A stretch of DNA of 22,013 nt, from assembly GCA_964410675.1 (NCBI GenBank), contig CAYPIB010000047.1, positions 1-22,013 on the forward strand. Direction: 5' to 3'. Source of the DNA: RGIG3040 sp964410675. GTDB lineage: Bacteria > Bacillota > Clostridia > Lachnospirales > Lachnospiraceae. The notes beneath the pieces were generated by a model, which was not told the origin of the DNA, did not search any database, and was given only the letters and a program-made list of their open reading frames with translations. Both the position numbers and the translations under genes were made by a program. Shown one piece after another: positions 15,066 to 22,013 of the stretch (within the stretch, counting starts at the first letter, position 1; the number at the start of each line of letters is the position of its first letter).

Positions 15066-15800
15066 TTAAACAAGTGCTTTGTTTTTATTATAAGTTTCTT
15101 GAATTAAGTTCTGTACATATGTGCCAATCGATTTTTTCTCCTCCTTAGACAACGTGCTCATATCAATTGGTTTACCATATTCAATAACGATATGTGCCTT
15201 TCTGATTTTAGGAAATTGATCTTCAAAAATGGCGCTTGTATTATTTAAAGTGATTGGTATAATCGGTACTTTTGCTTTCTCGGCAATTTTAAAGCTTCCA
15301 TCTTTAAAAGGAAGCATAGTATCCTTTTCACGGCTTCTTGTTCCCTCAGGAAAAATGCAGATAGAAATACCGGTCTTGGCTTTTTCGATGCATTCTAAAA
15401 TAGTCTTTAATCCTTTTTTTAGGTCTTTTCTGTCTAGGAAGACACAATGCAGATTTTTCATCCAGTGCAAAAGAAGCGGAAAGCGCAGCATTTCAACCTT
15501 AGCCACGTAACCGGTTGGTCTGGGAACACGAATATAAGTTAGAAGAATATCAAAAAAGCTTCTGTGATTTCCAACGTATAATACGGAAGTATCTTTTGGA
15601 ATATTTTCTTCGCCGATTACCGTAACTGTCGTACCGGAAAATTTAATACAGACACGAAAGGCCCATTTAACAATAGCAAGTGAACTTCTGTTTTTAATAT
15701 CCATGTTGAATTTTCCGATGACCCATTCGATAATGAGTAAAGGAATACTTAATATTAAGAATAAAATTACAAAACCTGCAACAAAAATAAAACGTAACAT
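15066..15800 (-). CDS. plsC: 1-acyl-sn-glycerol-3-phosphate acyltransferase
   Basis: PlsC converts lysophosphatidic acid to phosphatidic acid in membrane phospholipid synthesis. The 244-residue protein has an N-terminal hydrophobic helix (about 6-29), the catalytic NHRSFFD motif (His79, Asp84; HX4D) and the substrate-binding FPEGTRS (150-156). The later segments GSFKIAEKAKVPIIPI and VIEYGKPID also fit the family. The length is typical. AGGAG lies upstream of the ATG at 15798-15800. It is the only minus-strand gene in the middle of the window, converging on ddh and diverging from the PrcB-like gene. Confidence 0.92.
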   Translation of the reverse strand: MLRFIFVAGFVILFLILSIPLLIIEWVIGKFNMDIKNRSSLAIVKWAFRVCIKFSGTTVTVIGEENIPKDTSVLYVGNHRSFFDILLTYIRVPRPTGYVAKVEMLRFPLLLHWMKNLHCVFLDRKDLKKGLKTILECIEKAKTGISICIFPEGTRSREKDTMLPFKDGSFKIAEKAKVPIIPITLNNTSAIFEDQFPKIRKAHIVIEYGKPIDMSTLSKEEKKSIGTYVQNLIQETYNKNKALV

Positions 15801-15868
15801 AATTGATAGCTCCTATTCTAACTTTAATTCATAGTATTTCGCAATTGCCTGATAAAGTATTAAGTAAA

Positions 15869-15897
15869 AGTATAGATGAAAAGCCTTTAAAATACAA
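15869..15897 (-). promoter_or_regulatory. Vegetative promoter of plsC
   Basis: On the minus strand, TTGTAT (15897-15892), 17 bp, then TATACT (15874-15869; 5 of 6). The -10 box lies about 70 bp before the plsC start codon. Confidence 0.6.
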
Positions 15898-15920
15898 TCT
15901 AAATTTATTTTTGCTTTGTG

Positions 15921-15950
15921 TGATATATGACAAGCAGATTTTCATACATT
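15921..15950 (+). promoter_or_regulatory. Sigma-E-like promoter of the PrcB-domain lipoprotein gene
   Basis: TGATATA (15921-15927; 5 of 7 to KMATATT), 15 bp, then a perfect CATACATT (15943-15950). The start codon is 32 bp downstream. No convincing vegetative promoter was seen for this gene. Confidence 0.45.
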
Positions 15951-15981
15951 GGAAATAAGATAATATTTTGTCGGGAAAAAT

Positions 15982-16416
15982 ATGAAAATGAGCAGGCATG
16001 AGAAAAATAAAATCAAAAAGTTAATAGGAATCATTTTAATTGCAGGTATATTATTGGCGGTAGGATGCAGTGCGGTACAAAATAAAGAAGAGAAAATTAA
16101 AGATTTAGAATTTACAGTATTGGGTGAGGATGCAATACCGGAAGAGGCAAAGGTAATGATTGAGGAGAAAAAAGAACAGCCCTTTAAATTTACATTTGCG
16201 GATGAAGGCTATTTATACATTTGCACCGGATATGGAAAACAAAAAACCGGCGGCTACAGCATAACGGTAGACAAAGTATATTTAACAGATAACGCAATTT
16301 ATGTGGACACAAATCTGTTAGGACCAACTGACGAGGATGCAGATAAGGAAAGTCCGTCATATCCTTATGTAGTCATTAAAATGGAATATATTGAAAAATC
16401 TGTAGTATTTGAATGA
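15982..16416 (+). CDS. PrcB-domain lipoprotein
   Basis: The 144-residue protein begins with a basic stretch, a hydrophobic helix (about 14-27) and a lipobox ending AVGC (Cys29), so it should be a lipid-anchored envelope protein. The region from about 72 to the end (YICTGYGKQKTGGYSITVDKV, then SYPYVVIKM) fits the PrcB C-terminal domain, first described in a Treponema protease complex and found in many clostridial lipoproteins of unknown role. GGGAA precedes the ATG; a second ATG two codons later is equally possible. The gene stands alone, and no terminator was seen before the pyrC promoter. The possible sigma-E promoter hints at mother-cell expression. Confidence 0.72.
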   Translation: MKMSRHEKNKIKKLIGIILIAGILLAVGCSAVQNKEEKIKDLEFTVLGEDAIPEEAKVMIEEKKEQPFKFTFADEGYLYICTGYGKQKTGGYSITVDKVYLTDNAIYVDTNLLGPTDEDADKESPSYPYVVIKMEYIEKSVVFE

Positions 16417-16433
16417 ATAATGAACCTAGAGCA

Positions 16434-16462
16434 TTGTAGAAAAATAACAAGTATAATATAAT
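16434..16462 (+). promoter_or_regulatory. Vegetative promoter of the pyr operon
   Basis: TTGTAG (16434-16439), 17 bp, then a perfect TATAAT (16457-16462). Transcription would start about 55 bases before pyrC. No PyrR-type attenuator or terminator hairpin is visible in the short leader. Confidence 0.7.
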
Positions 16463-16525
16463 CTTATTAGGGTGTGAAGAAACAAGTTTTGTAAACGCTT
16501 ATTAATAGAAAGAAAGGAAACAATA

Positions 16526-17815
16526 ATGCTGTTAATTAAAAATGGTTGTGTGATAAATCCTGTTTCACTGAAGCAGGAGAAAGCGGATGTTTTAATAGAG
16601 GAAGGAACGATAATAAAAATCGGAAATGTTTCTTCACATGATGTTGCAGGCGGGGATATAACAATAATTGATGCCAAGGGTCTTAAGATTGGGCCGGGAC
16701 TTGTTGATATTCATGTGCATTTTAGAGATCCCGGTTCTACATATAAGGAAGATATCTTCACCGGAGCAAAAGCAGCGGCAAAGGGCGGTTTTACATCTGT
16801 TGTTTTAATGGCAAATACACTGCCGGCGGTAGATAGTGTTCAGACGCTTCAATCTGTTTTAGATAAAGGTAAGGAAACTGGAATACGGGTGGAGAGCTGT
16901 GCAGCAGTTACAATGGGTCTAAAGGGTGAAAAGTTGACGGATATGTCATTGTTAAAAGCAAGTGGAGCGGCGGGCTTTACGGATGATGGGAGTCCGATTA
17001 TGGCGGAAGCAGTACTTAGAGAAGCATTGCAAACAGCAAAGGAGCTAAATGTGCCTGTCAGCCTCCACGAGGAGAATCCTGTATATATTGTAAATAACGG
17101 TGTAAACCGCGGCAAGGCATCTGCTTATTTTGGAATTGAAGGGTCTGATAGAGAAGCAGAAATATCTATGATTAAAAGGGATGTAGAGATTGCTTTAGAG
17201 ATTGGTGCTGAGTTAAATATTCAGCATATTAGTACAAAAGAGGGAGTGGCCCTTATTCGGGAAGGCAGGAAGCTGGGCGAAAATATTCATGCCGAAGCAA
17301 CGCCGCATCATTTTTCACTAACAGAAGAGGATATGATGGAGCATGGAACGCTTGCCAAAATGAATCCGCCTCTTAGAGTGGAGGAGGACAGGCTGGCAAT
17401 CATTGAAGGACTAAAAGACGGCACAATAGAATTTATTGCTACAGATCATGCGCCTCATTCTGTTGAAGAAAAAGAACAGGATATTACGGTTGCGCCAAGT
17501 GGTATTATTGGCTTGGAGTCAGCCTTTGGATTAGCGGTAACTAACTTAGTGAAGCCGGGATATTTGTCATTGCCGGAACTGTTTCAAAAGATGAGTTATC
17601 TGCCGGCAAGGTTCTATCACTTAAATGCGGGGATTCTTGAAGAGGGTGCGCCTGCTGACCTTATTTTGTTTGAGGATGAGGAGGAATACACTTTCTTGGA
17701 AGAAGAAATTGTCTCAAAATCTAAAAATAGTCCATTTATCGGAAAAAAACTGTATGGCAGAATCCATTGTACTATTTGTGCCGGTGAAATTATTTACGAA
17801 CGAAAAGTTTTATAA
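16526..17815 (+). CDS. pyrC: Dihydroorotase
   Basis: Dihydroorotase closes carbamoyl-aspartate to dihydroorotate, the third step of de novo pyrimidine synthesis. The 429-residue class I enzyme shows all metal-site landmarks of the amidohydrolase fold: DIHVHFRDPG (His63, His65), TDDG (about 152-155), LHEE (His181), QHIS (His234) and ATDHAPH (Asp307). The length matches the family. AAAGGAAA precedes the ATG, and the gene leads the pyrC-pyrK-pyrD unit. Confidence 0.96.
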   Translation: MLLIKNGCVINPVSLKQEKADVLIEEGTIIKIGNVSSHDVAGGDITIIDAKGLKIGPGLVDIHVHFRDPGSTYKEDIFTGAKAAAKGGFTSVVLMANTLPAVDSVQTLQSVLDKGKETGIRVESCAAVTMGLKGEKLTDMSLLKASGAAGFTDDGSPIMAEAVLREALQTAKELNVPVSLHEENPVYIVNNGVNRGKASAYFGIEGSDREAEISMIKRDVEIALEIGAELNIQHISTKEGVALIREGRKLGENIHAEATPHHFSLTEEDMMEHGTLAKMNPPLRVEEDRLAIIEGLKDGTIEFIATDHAPHSVEEKEQDITVAPSGIIGLESAFGLAVTNLVKPGYLSLPELFQKMSYLPARFYHLNAGILEEGAPADLILFEDEEEYTFLEEEIVSKSKNSPFIGKKLYGRIHCTICAGEIIYERKVL

Positions 17816-17850
17816 ATACTTAATCGAAAATAAAAGAAGGAGAAACTAAA

Positions 17851-18648
17851 ATGAAGAAAAAAGAAACTGCAACCGTATATTTTCAACAGGAAATTGCAGA
17901 GGATATTTATGAAATGTGGATTGAAACGAGTTTAGCAAAGAATGCAGGACCCGGTCAGTTTATTAGTATTTATCCAAGAAATGCTTCGACATTGCTGCCT
18001 AGGCCAATCAGCATATGTGAAGTAAACAAGGAGGAAACAAGACTTCGTATTGTATATAGAGTCGTTGGAAAAGGTACGGAAGAGTTTTCTCATTATAAGA
18101 GCGGAGGCAAAATAGCTGTTTTAGGAATTCTTGGCAATGGTTTTCCGATGAAGGAAGCGGAAGGTAAAAATATATTTATAATCGGGGGGGGGATTGGAAT
18201 ACCGCCAATGCTACATACTGCCCAAATGCTTGCGAAGGAAAACAAAAAAGCCGGAAGAAACAATGAAAATATTAAAATAATTCTCGGCTATCGGGATGAG
18301 CTTTTTTTAAATGAAGAGTTTGAAAAATGCGGTGAAGTGTATATTGCAACGGAGGATGGAAGCTTTGGAACGAAGGGAACTGTCATTGATGCGATTCATG
18401 AAAATAAATTAGAGGGCGGACTTATTTTTTCCTGTGGTCCGATGCCGATGCTGCGTGCTTTGAAAAAGTTTGCAGAGACTAACCATATGAAAGCATATAT
18501 TTCACTGGAGGAACGTATGGCATGCGGAGTCGGTGCATGTCTTGGATGTGTGTGTAAAACGAAAGAGGCAGATGAACATTCCCATGTTCACAATACAAGA
18601 ATATGTACGGATGGACCGGTATATTTGGCAGAGGAGGTAGATATTTAA
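17851..18648 (+). CDS. pyrK: Dihydroorotate dehydrogenase B electron-transfer subunit
   Basis: PyrK carries FAD and a [2Fe-2S] cluster and passes electrons from dihydroorotate oxidation to NAD. The 265-residue protein has the flavin-binding RPISICEV (51-58), the nucleotide-binding IGGGIGIPPM (111-120), CGPMPML (195-201) and the cluster cysteines in ACGVGACLGC (225, 230, 233) plus Cys252. AAGGAG precedes the start. Codons 112-114 form an uninterrupted run of nine G residues (18184-18192), a possible slippage site. The stop overlaps the pyrD start by one base (TAATG), ensuring balanced production of the two subunits. Confidence 0.96.
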   Translation: MKKKETATVYFQQEIAEDIYEMWIETSLAKNAGPGQFISIYPRNASTLLPRPISICEVNKEETRLRIVYRVVGKGTEEFSHYKSGGKIAVLGILGNGFPMKEAEGKNIFIIGGGIGIPPMLHTAQMLAKENKKAGRNNENIKIILGYRDELFLNEEFEKCGEVYIATEDGSFGTKGTVIDAIHENKLEGGLIFSCGPMPMLRALKKFAETNHMKAYISLEERMACGVGACLGCVCKTKEADEHSHVHNTRICTDGPVYLAEEVDI

Positions 18649-19562
18649 TGAAAAAAATATTAAATACTGAGGTTACAATTGCCGGAGTCACAATGAAGAA
18701 TCCGGTTATGACAGCATCCGGTACCTTTGGTTCCGGTATGGAGTATGGTGAGTTTTTAGATTTGAATTGTTTAGGTGCAGTCGTTACAAAAGGGGTAGCG
18801 AATGTTCCTTGGACCGGCAATCCGACACCTAGAGTAGCGGAAACCTACGGGGGAATGCTCAATGCCATTGGCCTGCAAAATCCCGGAATAGAAGTTTTTA
18901 TTGAAAGAGATCTTGCTTTTTTAAAACAATTTGACACGAAGGTTATCGTAAATGTTTGTGGAAAAAGTATTGAAGACTATGTTGAAGTTGTCGAGCGTCT
19001 ATCACAAGAAGCAGTAGATATGTTGGAAATTAATGTATCTTGTCCAAATGTCAAGGAAGGTGCGATTGCCTTCGGACAAAATACAGATGCATTATTTCAC
19101 ATAACAGAGGAGATTAAGAAAAAGGCAAAGCAGCCGATAATTTTGAAATTAAGTCCGAATGTAACCGATATAAAGGAAATGGCAAAGGCAGCAGAGGCAG
19201 CGGGAGCTGATGCCCTTTCGATGATTAATACAATTACCGGCATGAAAATAGATATTCACCGCCGTCAGTTTGCGCTTGCAAACAAAACCGGCGGGCTTTC
19301 CGGTCCGGCAATTAAGCCGGTAGCAGTACGGATGGTATATGAAGCAGCCGGTGCAGTAAGTATTCCGATTATTGGTATGGGCGGCATTGCAAATGCCGAG
19401 GATGCGATTGAATTTATGATGGCCGGTGCTTCGGCAGCAGCTGTCGGTGCAATGAACTTTATAAATCCATATGCGACGGTTCAAACCGTTGAAGGAATTC
19501 AAACATTTATGCGTGAGAATAATATTTCTGATATTAAAGAAATAATCGGTTGTGTTAAATAA
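18648..19562 (+). CDS. pyrD: Dihydroorotate dehydrogenase B catalytic subunit (class 1B)
   Basis: PyrD oxidises dihydroorotate to orotate and forms a heterotetramer with PyrK. The 304-residue FMN enzyme has ASGTFGSGMEYG (23-34), NAIGLQNPG, the catalytic cysteine in NVSCPNVKEG (Cys132) and the FMN-phosphate region GMGGI. GAGGAGG lies 10 bases before ATG 18648. The earlier in-frame start at 18603 would lie within pyrK and is rejected. The class 1B assignment follows from the active-site cysteine and the adjoining pyrK. pyrF and pyrE are not in the window. Confidence 0.96.
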   Translation: MKKILNTEVTIAGVTMKNPVMTASGTFGSGMEYGEFLDLNCLGAVVTKGVANVPWTGNPTPRVAETYGGMLNAIGLQNPGIEVFIERDLAFLKQFDTKVIVNVCGKSIEDYVEVVERLSQEAVDMLEINVSCPNVKEGAIAFGQNTDALFHITEEIKKKAKQPIILKLSPNVTDIKEMAKAAEAAGADALSMINTITGMKIDIHRRQFALANKTGGLSGPAIKPVAVRMVYEAAGAVSIPIIGMGGIANAEDAIEFMMAGASAAAVGAMNFINPYATVQTVEGIQTFMRENNISDIKEIIGCVK

Positions 19563-19583
19563 AATTTTAACAGATTGTTCTAT

Positions 19584-19653
19584 CTCCTGCCGTTGATTCA
19601 TACATTTGAGATAAAAGAAGTTTCAGTGTATTCGAGTAAATAATAGGCAGGAG
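19584..19653 (+). promoter_or_regulatory. Inverted repeat able to mask the sipL ribosome-binding site
   Basis: CTCCTGCC (19584-19591) is exactly complementary to GGCAGGAG (19646-19653), which contains the ribosome-binding site of the next gene. The left arm lies upstream of the putative sigma-E start point, so only transcripts reading through from pyrD would contain both arms. Confidence 0.4.
19599..19606 (+). promoter_or_regulatory. Sigma-E-like -10 element upstream of the SipL-like gene
   Basis: CATACATT matches the sigma-E -10 consensus CATACAHT perfectly. At 14-bp spacing the -35 would be TTCTATC (19578-19584), only 4 of 7. C. difficile sipL is a mother-cell gene, which supports the assignment. 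Confidence 0.4.
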
Positions 19654-19659
19654 GTATCT

Positions 19660-21219
19660 ATGAATCTAGTCAAGAAAAACATACATATGGATTATGTCAA
19701 AAACAAAGCGACAAATCAGATTACTCTTGAAGAAGACTTTAACCTTCCGGATACGAAGCCGGATATGGAAAAGATTCTCTTTGAAGAGGGTGAGGTTAAG
19801 ATTGAGGAGGTAAAGGCAGCTGCGGATCATGTTAACATTCGCGGTAAGCTGTTTATCAGCCTTCTTTATCTGTCTCCCGAGGAAAAAGAACTATTAGCCA
19901 GAGTGGATAAAGAAATACCCTTTGATGAAAGTATATTTATAGAAGGGGTTGAGAGCGGGGATAATATTGACTGCGGCTACGAGATAGAGGATTTTAACAT
20001 TTCAATGATTAACTCAAGAAAGGCCAGCATGCGTTCCCTCGTAACGTTTCAAATCAGCTGTGCAAGCCTTTATGATGAGGAGGCGGCGGTCGAGCTATAT
20101 TGTGATGAACCGGTGGAATATAGGAAAAAACCATTAAATATTGCCGAGATTGCCGTGTGCAAAAAAGATATTTACAGGCTGCATAAAGAAATAGAATTTC
20201 CGCCGGGATTTCCCAACATATATCAAATTATTTGGGATTCTATTCGTGTTGGTGCAGTTGATTTTAAAGTTATGGAAGGGAAAATCCGGGTTGAAGGGGA
20301 AGTGCTTGCTTTTTTCCTGTTTGAAGGAGAAGGAGAGGAAAGGCCGATACGTTTTTACGAGACTACAATTCCGTTTAATGGTGAGGTTGAATGCAATGAC
20401 TGCAGGGAGGATATGATATCGGATATTTCCTGCCGCCTTGCACAGAAGGAGTATGAAGTGAAACCGGACTTTGACGGAGAGGAAAGAGTTGTTCTTCTTG
20501 AGGCAGTCTTGGATTTGCAAATCAAGTTATATCGTGAAGAAAAGATTGAAATTCTTGCAGATGTATATGGTGTAACAAAAGAAGTGACTGCGATGACGCA
20601 GCCGGGTAATTTCAAAAGTCTGCTTGTTAAAAATGATGGAAAGTGCCGTGTAGCAGAAAAGATGAAGCTGCAGTCCGGAGCGCAAAAAATCCTGCAGGTT
20701 ATGCATAGCGAGGCAGAAGCGATTTTGGATGAAACGAGAATGTTAGAGGACAGCTTGGAGGTTACCGGTACCTTACTGATGAAATGCCTTTATGTGACCG
20801 GAGATGATCAGATGCCATACTCCTCCTTTAACGGAATGCTTCCCTTTACTTACGTTATGGATACAAAGGGAATCCAGAGCGGCTGTACATGGAATGTACA
20901 GGTTTCGTTAGAGCAGTTGAATATCAGTATGGTTGATAGTGAAAATTTAGAAATCAAAGCAATTGTAAATGTATCAGGCATGGTATTTAATTGCTTTTCA
21001 CAGGAGATGATAGGAGATATTCAAGTCAAAGAGCTTGACCGGGAGAAGCTTAAGAACCTGCCCGGCATGGCCGTTTATATTGTGAAAAAAGGCGACAGCC
21101 TTTGGCAGATTGGTAAGCAATATTATGTGCCGGTAAAGAAAATCAAAGATTTAAATGGTCTTTCTACAGATGAGTGCAGAGAAGGTGACAAACTATTAAT
21201 TGTAAAAGCAACTCTATAA
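19660..21219 (+). CDS. sipL: SipL-like spore coat assembly protein (DUF3794/SPOCS and LysM)
   Basis: The 519-residue protein consists of DUF3794 (SPOCS) modules followed by a C-terminal LysM domain (about 473-519; YIVKKGDSLWQIGKQYYV). The modules include FNLPDTKPDMEKILFEEGEV near the N-terminus and a later copy with LVKNDGKCRVAEKM and VTGTLLMKCLY. Order and length match SipL of Clostridioides difficile, the protein that binds SpoIVA through its LysM domain and anchors the coat around the forespore. No signal peptide is present, as expected for a mother-cell cytoplasmic protein. GGCAGGAGG gives a strong ribosome-binding site, which can pair with an upstream sequence. It follows the pyr genes without a terminator. 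Confidence 0.85.
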   Translation: MNLVKKNIHMDYVKNKATNQITLEEDFNLPDTKPDMEKILFEEGEVKIEEVKAAADHVNIRGKLFISLLYLSPEEKELLARVDKEIPFDESIFIEGVESGDNIDCGYEIEDFNISMINSRKASMRSLVTFQISCASLYDEEAAVELYCDEPVEYRKKPLNIAEIAVCKKDIYRLHKEIEFPPGFPNIYQIIWDSIRVGAVDFKVMEGKIRVEGEVLAFFLFEGEGEERPIRFYETTIPFNGEVECNDCREDMISDISCRLAQKEYEVKPDFDGEERVVLLEAVLDLQIKLYREEKIEILADVYGVTKEVTAMTQPGNFKSLLVKNDGKCRVAEKMKLQSGAQKILQVMHSEAEAILDETRMLEDSLEVTGTLLMKCLYVTGDDQMPYSSFNGMLPFTYVMDTKGIQSGCTWNVQVSLEQLNISMVDSENLEIKAIVNVSGMVFNCFSQEMIGDIQVKELDREKLKNLPGMAVYIVKKGDSLWQIGKQYYVPVKKIKDLNGLSTDECREGDKLLIVKATL

Positions 21220-21245
21220 CAAGAAGTTAGCAATGAAATATTAAG

Positions 21246-21280
21246 AGCCCGGAAAACATCGTAATTTTCCGGGCTTTGTT
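21246..21280 (+). terminator. Intrinsic terminator after the SipL-like gene
   Basis: AGCCCGGAAAA (21246-21256) pairs with TTTTCCGGGCT (21265-21275) around an eight-base loop and is followed by TTGTTTC. The stem could also slow transcription arriving on the minus strand, but the T tract there is poor. Confidence 0.82.
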
Positions 21281-21286
21281 TCATTC

Positions 21287-21312
21287 GGCGAAAGGCGAGC
21301 AAACACCTTTCT
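21287..21312 (-). terminator. Possible short hairpin after the minus-strand gene
   Basis: On the minus strand GAAAGG pairs with CCTTTC a few bases after the stop codon of the gene at 21320-21916. It lacks a T tract, so it is a weak candidate; the larger hairpin at 21246-21275 may do the work. Confidence 0.3.
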
Positions 21313-21319
21313 TAATATA

Positions 21320-21916
21320 TTATAATTTAGTAGTACCTGCATAGTCATTCTGCCATTGTTCAAATTTTGAAAGAACAGCGTCATATGTACGTTGTGAAAT
21401 GTCCGGCAGTGATTTACCCCAAGTTTTAGTAGCTTGCTTAAAGCCCTTTTTAAATGCACTTAGCATCTCATCCATTTTATCTGAATCATTTCCTGCAAGT
21501 GCCTTGGCAAAATCCAAAATACGATCAGACGTCTGCGTTACACCCCAGTAGCCATCCTCAGCAATATCTGCTTGAGCCTGTGCTCTTGTAGCAGGATCAA
21601 CGGAAAAGTTGCCGCCCGCTAAAAACTTCCACATGCTATCTGAATTACCAATTGCAACACCCTGCTTCCCCATCATTTTCTCAACAAGTGATCTCATTTG
21701 GGAAGCTTTTGCATCAGCATCAGCTTTTAATTTTGAAATAATTTCTGCACGCTGTGATTTTGAAGCGGATTTTGTGTCAGTACTCTTTTCATAGATGACA
21801 CCTGTTGATGACTTCTCAGCAGCAGCTTCAGAATCTTTTGCAGAATTTGTATTCTTCGTATAGCCTGTATAGGCAGTAGAAGAAGATCCATAATTAGTAA
21901 CTCCATTTACACTCAT
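21320..21916 (-). CDS. Conserved protein of unknown function, possibly motility-linked
   Basis: I recognise no characterised family in this 198-residue protein. It has no signal peptide or membrane helix. The first 55 residues are a low-complexity Ser/Thr/Asn/Lys segment (start MSVNGVTNYGSSSTAY). Residues 56-100 look helical and charged (SQRAEIISKLKADADAKASQMRS begins the region). The C-terminal part is compact, with GYWGVTQTSDRILDFAKALAG (about 122-142) and TWGKSLPDISQRTYDAV. Similar proteins occur, to my recollection, in many flagellated Lachnospiraceae. GGAGG precedes the ATG by seven bases. The sigma-28-like promoter suggests expression with flagellar genes. Confidence 0.75.
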   Translation of the reverse strand: MSVNGVTNYGSSSTAYTGYTKNTNSAKDSEAAAEKSSTGVIYEKSTDTKSASKSQRAEIISKLKADADAKASQMRSLVEKMMGKQGVAIGNSDSMWKFLAGGNFSVDPATRAQAQADIAEDGYWGVTQTSDRILDFAKALAGNDSDKMDEMLSAFKKGFKQATKTWGKSLPDISQRTYDAVLSKFEQWQNDYAGTTKL

Positions 21917-21978
21917 ATCTCATCCTCCTTGACCGATTGTAATGTTAGACAATATTTTATCAGGTTTATATAAATATT

Positions 21979-22005
21979 ATATCGGCAAATGCAAGATATA
22001 ATTAA
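21979..22005 (-). promoter_or_regulatory. Sigma-28 (SigD)-like promoter of the 198-residue protein gene
   Basis: On the minus strand TTAA (22005-22002; 3 of 4 to TAAA), 15 bp, then a perfect GCCGATAT (21986-21979). It lies about 60 bp before the start codon in the intergenic region at the window edge. Confidence 0.6.
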
Positions 22006-22013
22006 TAGCTTAT

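Noticed and set aside
16434..16457. TTGTAG with the first TATAAT at 16452 as the pyr promoter
   Set aside because: Spacing is only 12 bp; the second TATAAT at 16457-16462 gives 17 bp.
16463..16525. PyrR-type attenuator before pyrC
   Set aside because: The leader is about 55 bases, with no stable terminator hairpin or recognisable PyrR-binding loop.
19118..19175. Sigma-28-like strings GCCGATAA (with TTAA 15 bp upstream) and ACCGATAT inside pyrD
   Set aside because: They lie within a coding region with no gene positioned to use them. They show that this motif occurs by chance here, so it lowers confidence in the intergenic sites.

Overview
The window looks like chromosomal DNA of a low-GC, endospore-forming, probably flagellated member of the class Clostridia, most likely Lachnospiraceae-like. 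The evidence is a spoIID-spoIIQ pair, a SipL-type DUF3794/LysM spore-coat protein, meso-diaminopimelate dehydrogenase, the electron-transfer type dihydroorotate dehydrogenase (pyrK-pyrD), frequent TTG starts and sigma-28-like promoters. No tRNA, rRNA, CRISPR array, transposase or phage gene was seen. Assignments come from reading motifs by eye; no database search was run.

Layout. (1) 2-1740: the 3' part of an aconitase-family hydratase and its terminator. (2) 1767-6579: a visibly AT-richer cassette behind an inverted repeat and a good vegetative promoter. It encodes a small exported protein with an apparent frameshift, a polytopic membrane protein whose outer domain resembles the N-terminal part of M1 aminopeptidases, an ABC ATPase, a MacB-like permease and a six-helix membrane protein. 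All are tightly packed or overlapping. This is the least familiar system here; a peptide or bacteriocin-like export/immunity role is only an inference. (3) 6597-7894: an EF-hand-like calcium-binding protein of unknown function behind a sigma-28-like promoter, a structured leader and a ten-codon upstream reading frame. (4) 7970-9957: spoIID with a sigma-E-like promoter, and spoIIQ whose LytM domain has lost its zinc ligands. (5) 9891-15063: a peptidoglycan-precursor operon: a lipoprotein resembling a GH9 cellulase without its catalytic aspartates, then ddl, murF and ddh, ending in a terminator that works in both directions. (6) 15066-16416: plsC (minus strand) and, divergently, a PrcB-domain lipoprotein with a sigma-E-like promoter. 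(7) 16434-19562: pyrC-pyrK-pyrD for pyrimidine synthesis. (8) 19584-21280: the SipL-like coat protein. (9) 21320-22005: a minus-strand protein of unknown function, again behind a sigma-28-like promoter.

The genes fall into a few programmes. SpoIID, SpoIIQ, SipL and perhaps the PrcB lipoprotein belong to sporulation. The GH9-like lipoprotein, Ddl, MurF and Ddh belong to cell-wall synthesis. PyrC/K/D form most of the second half of de novo UMP synthesis. Two otherwise anonymous proteins (353 and 198 residues) share sigma-28-like promoters and lack signal peptides, suggesting co-expression with motility genes.
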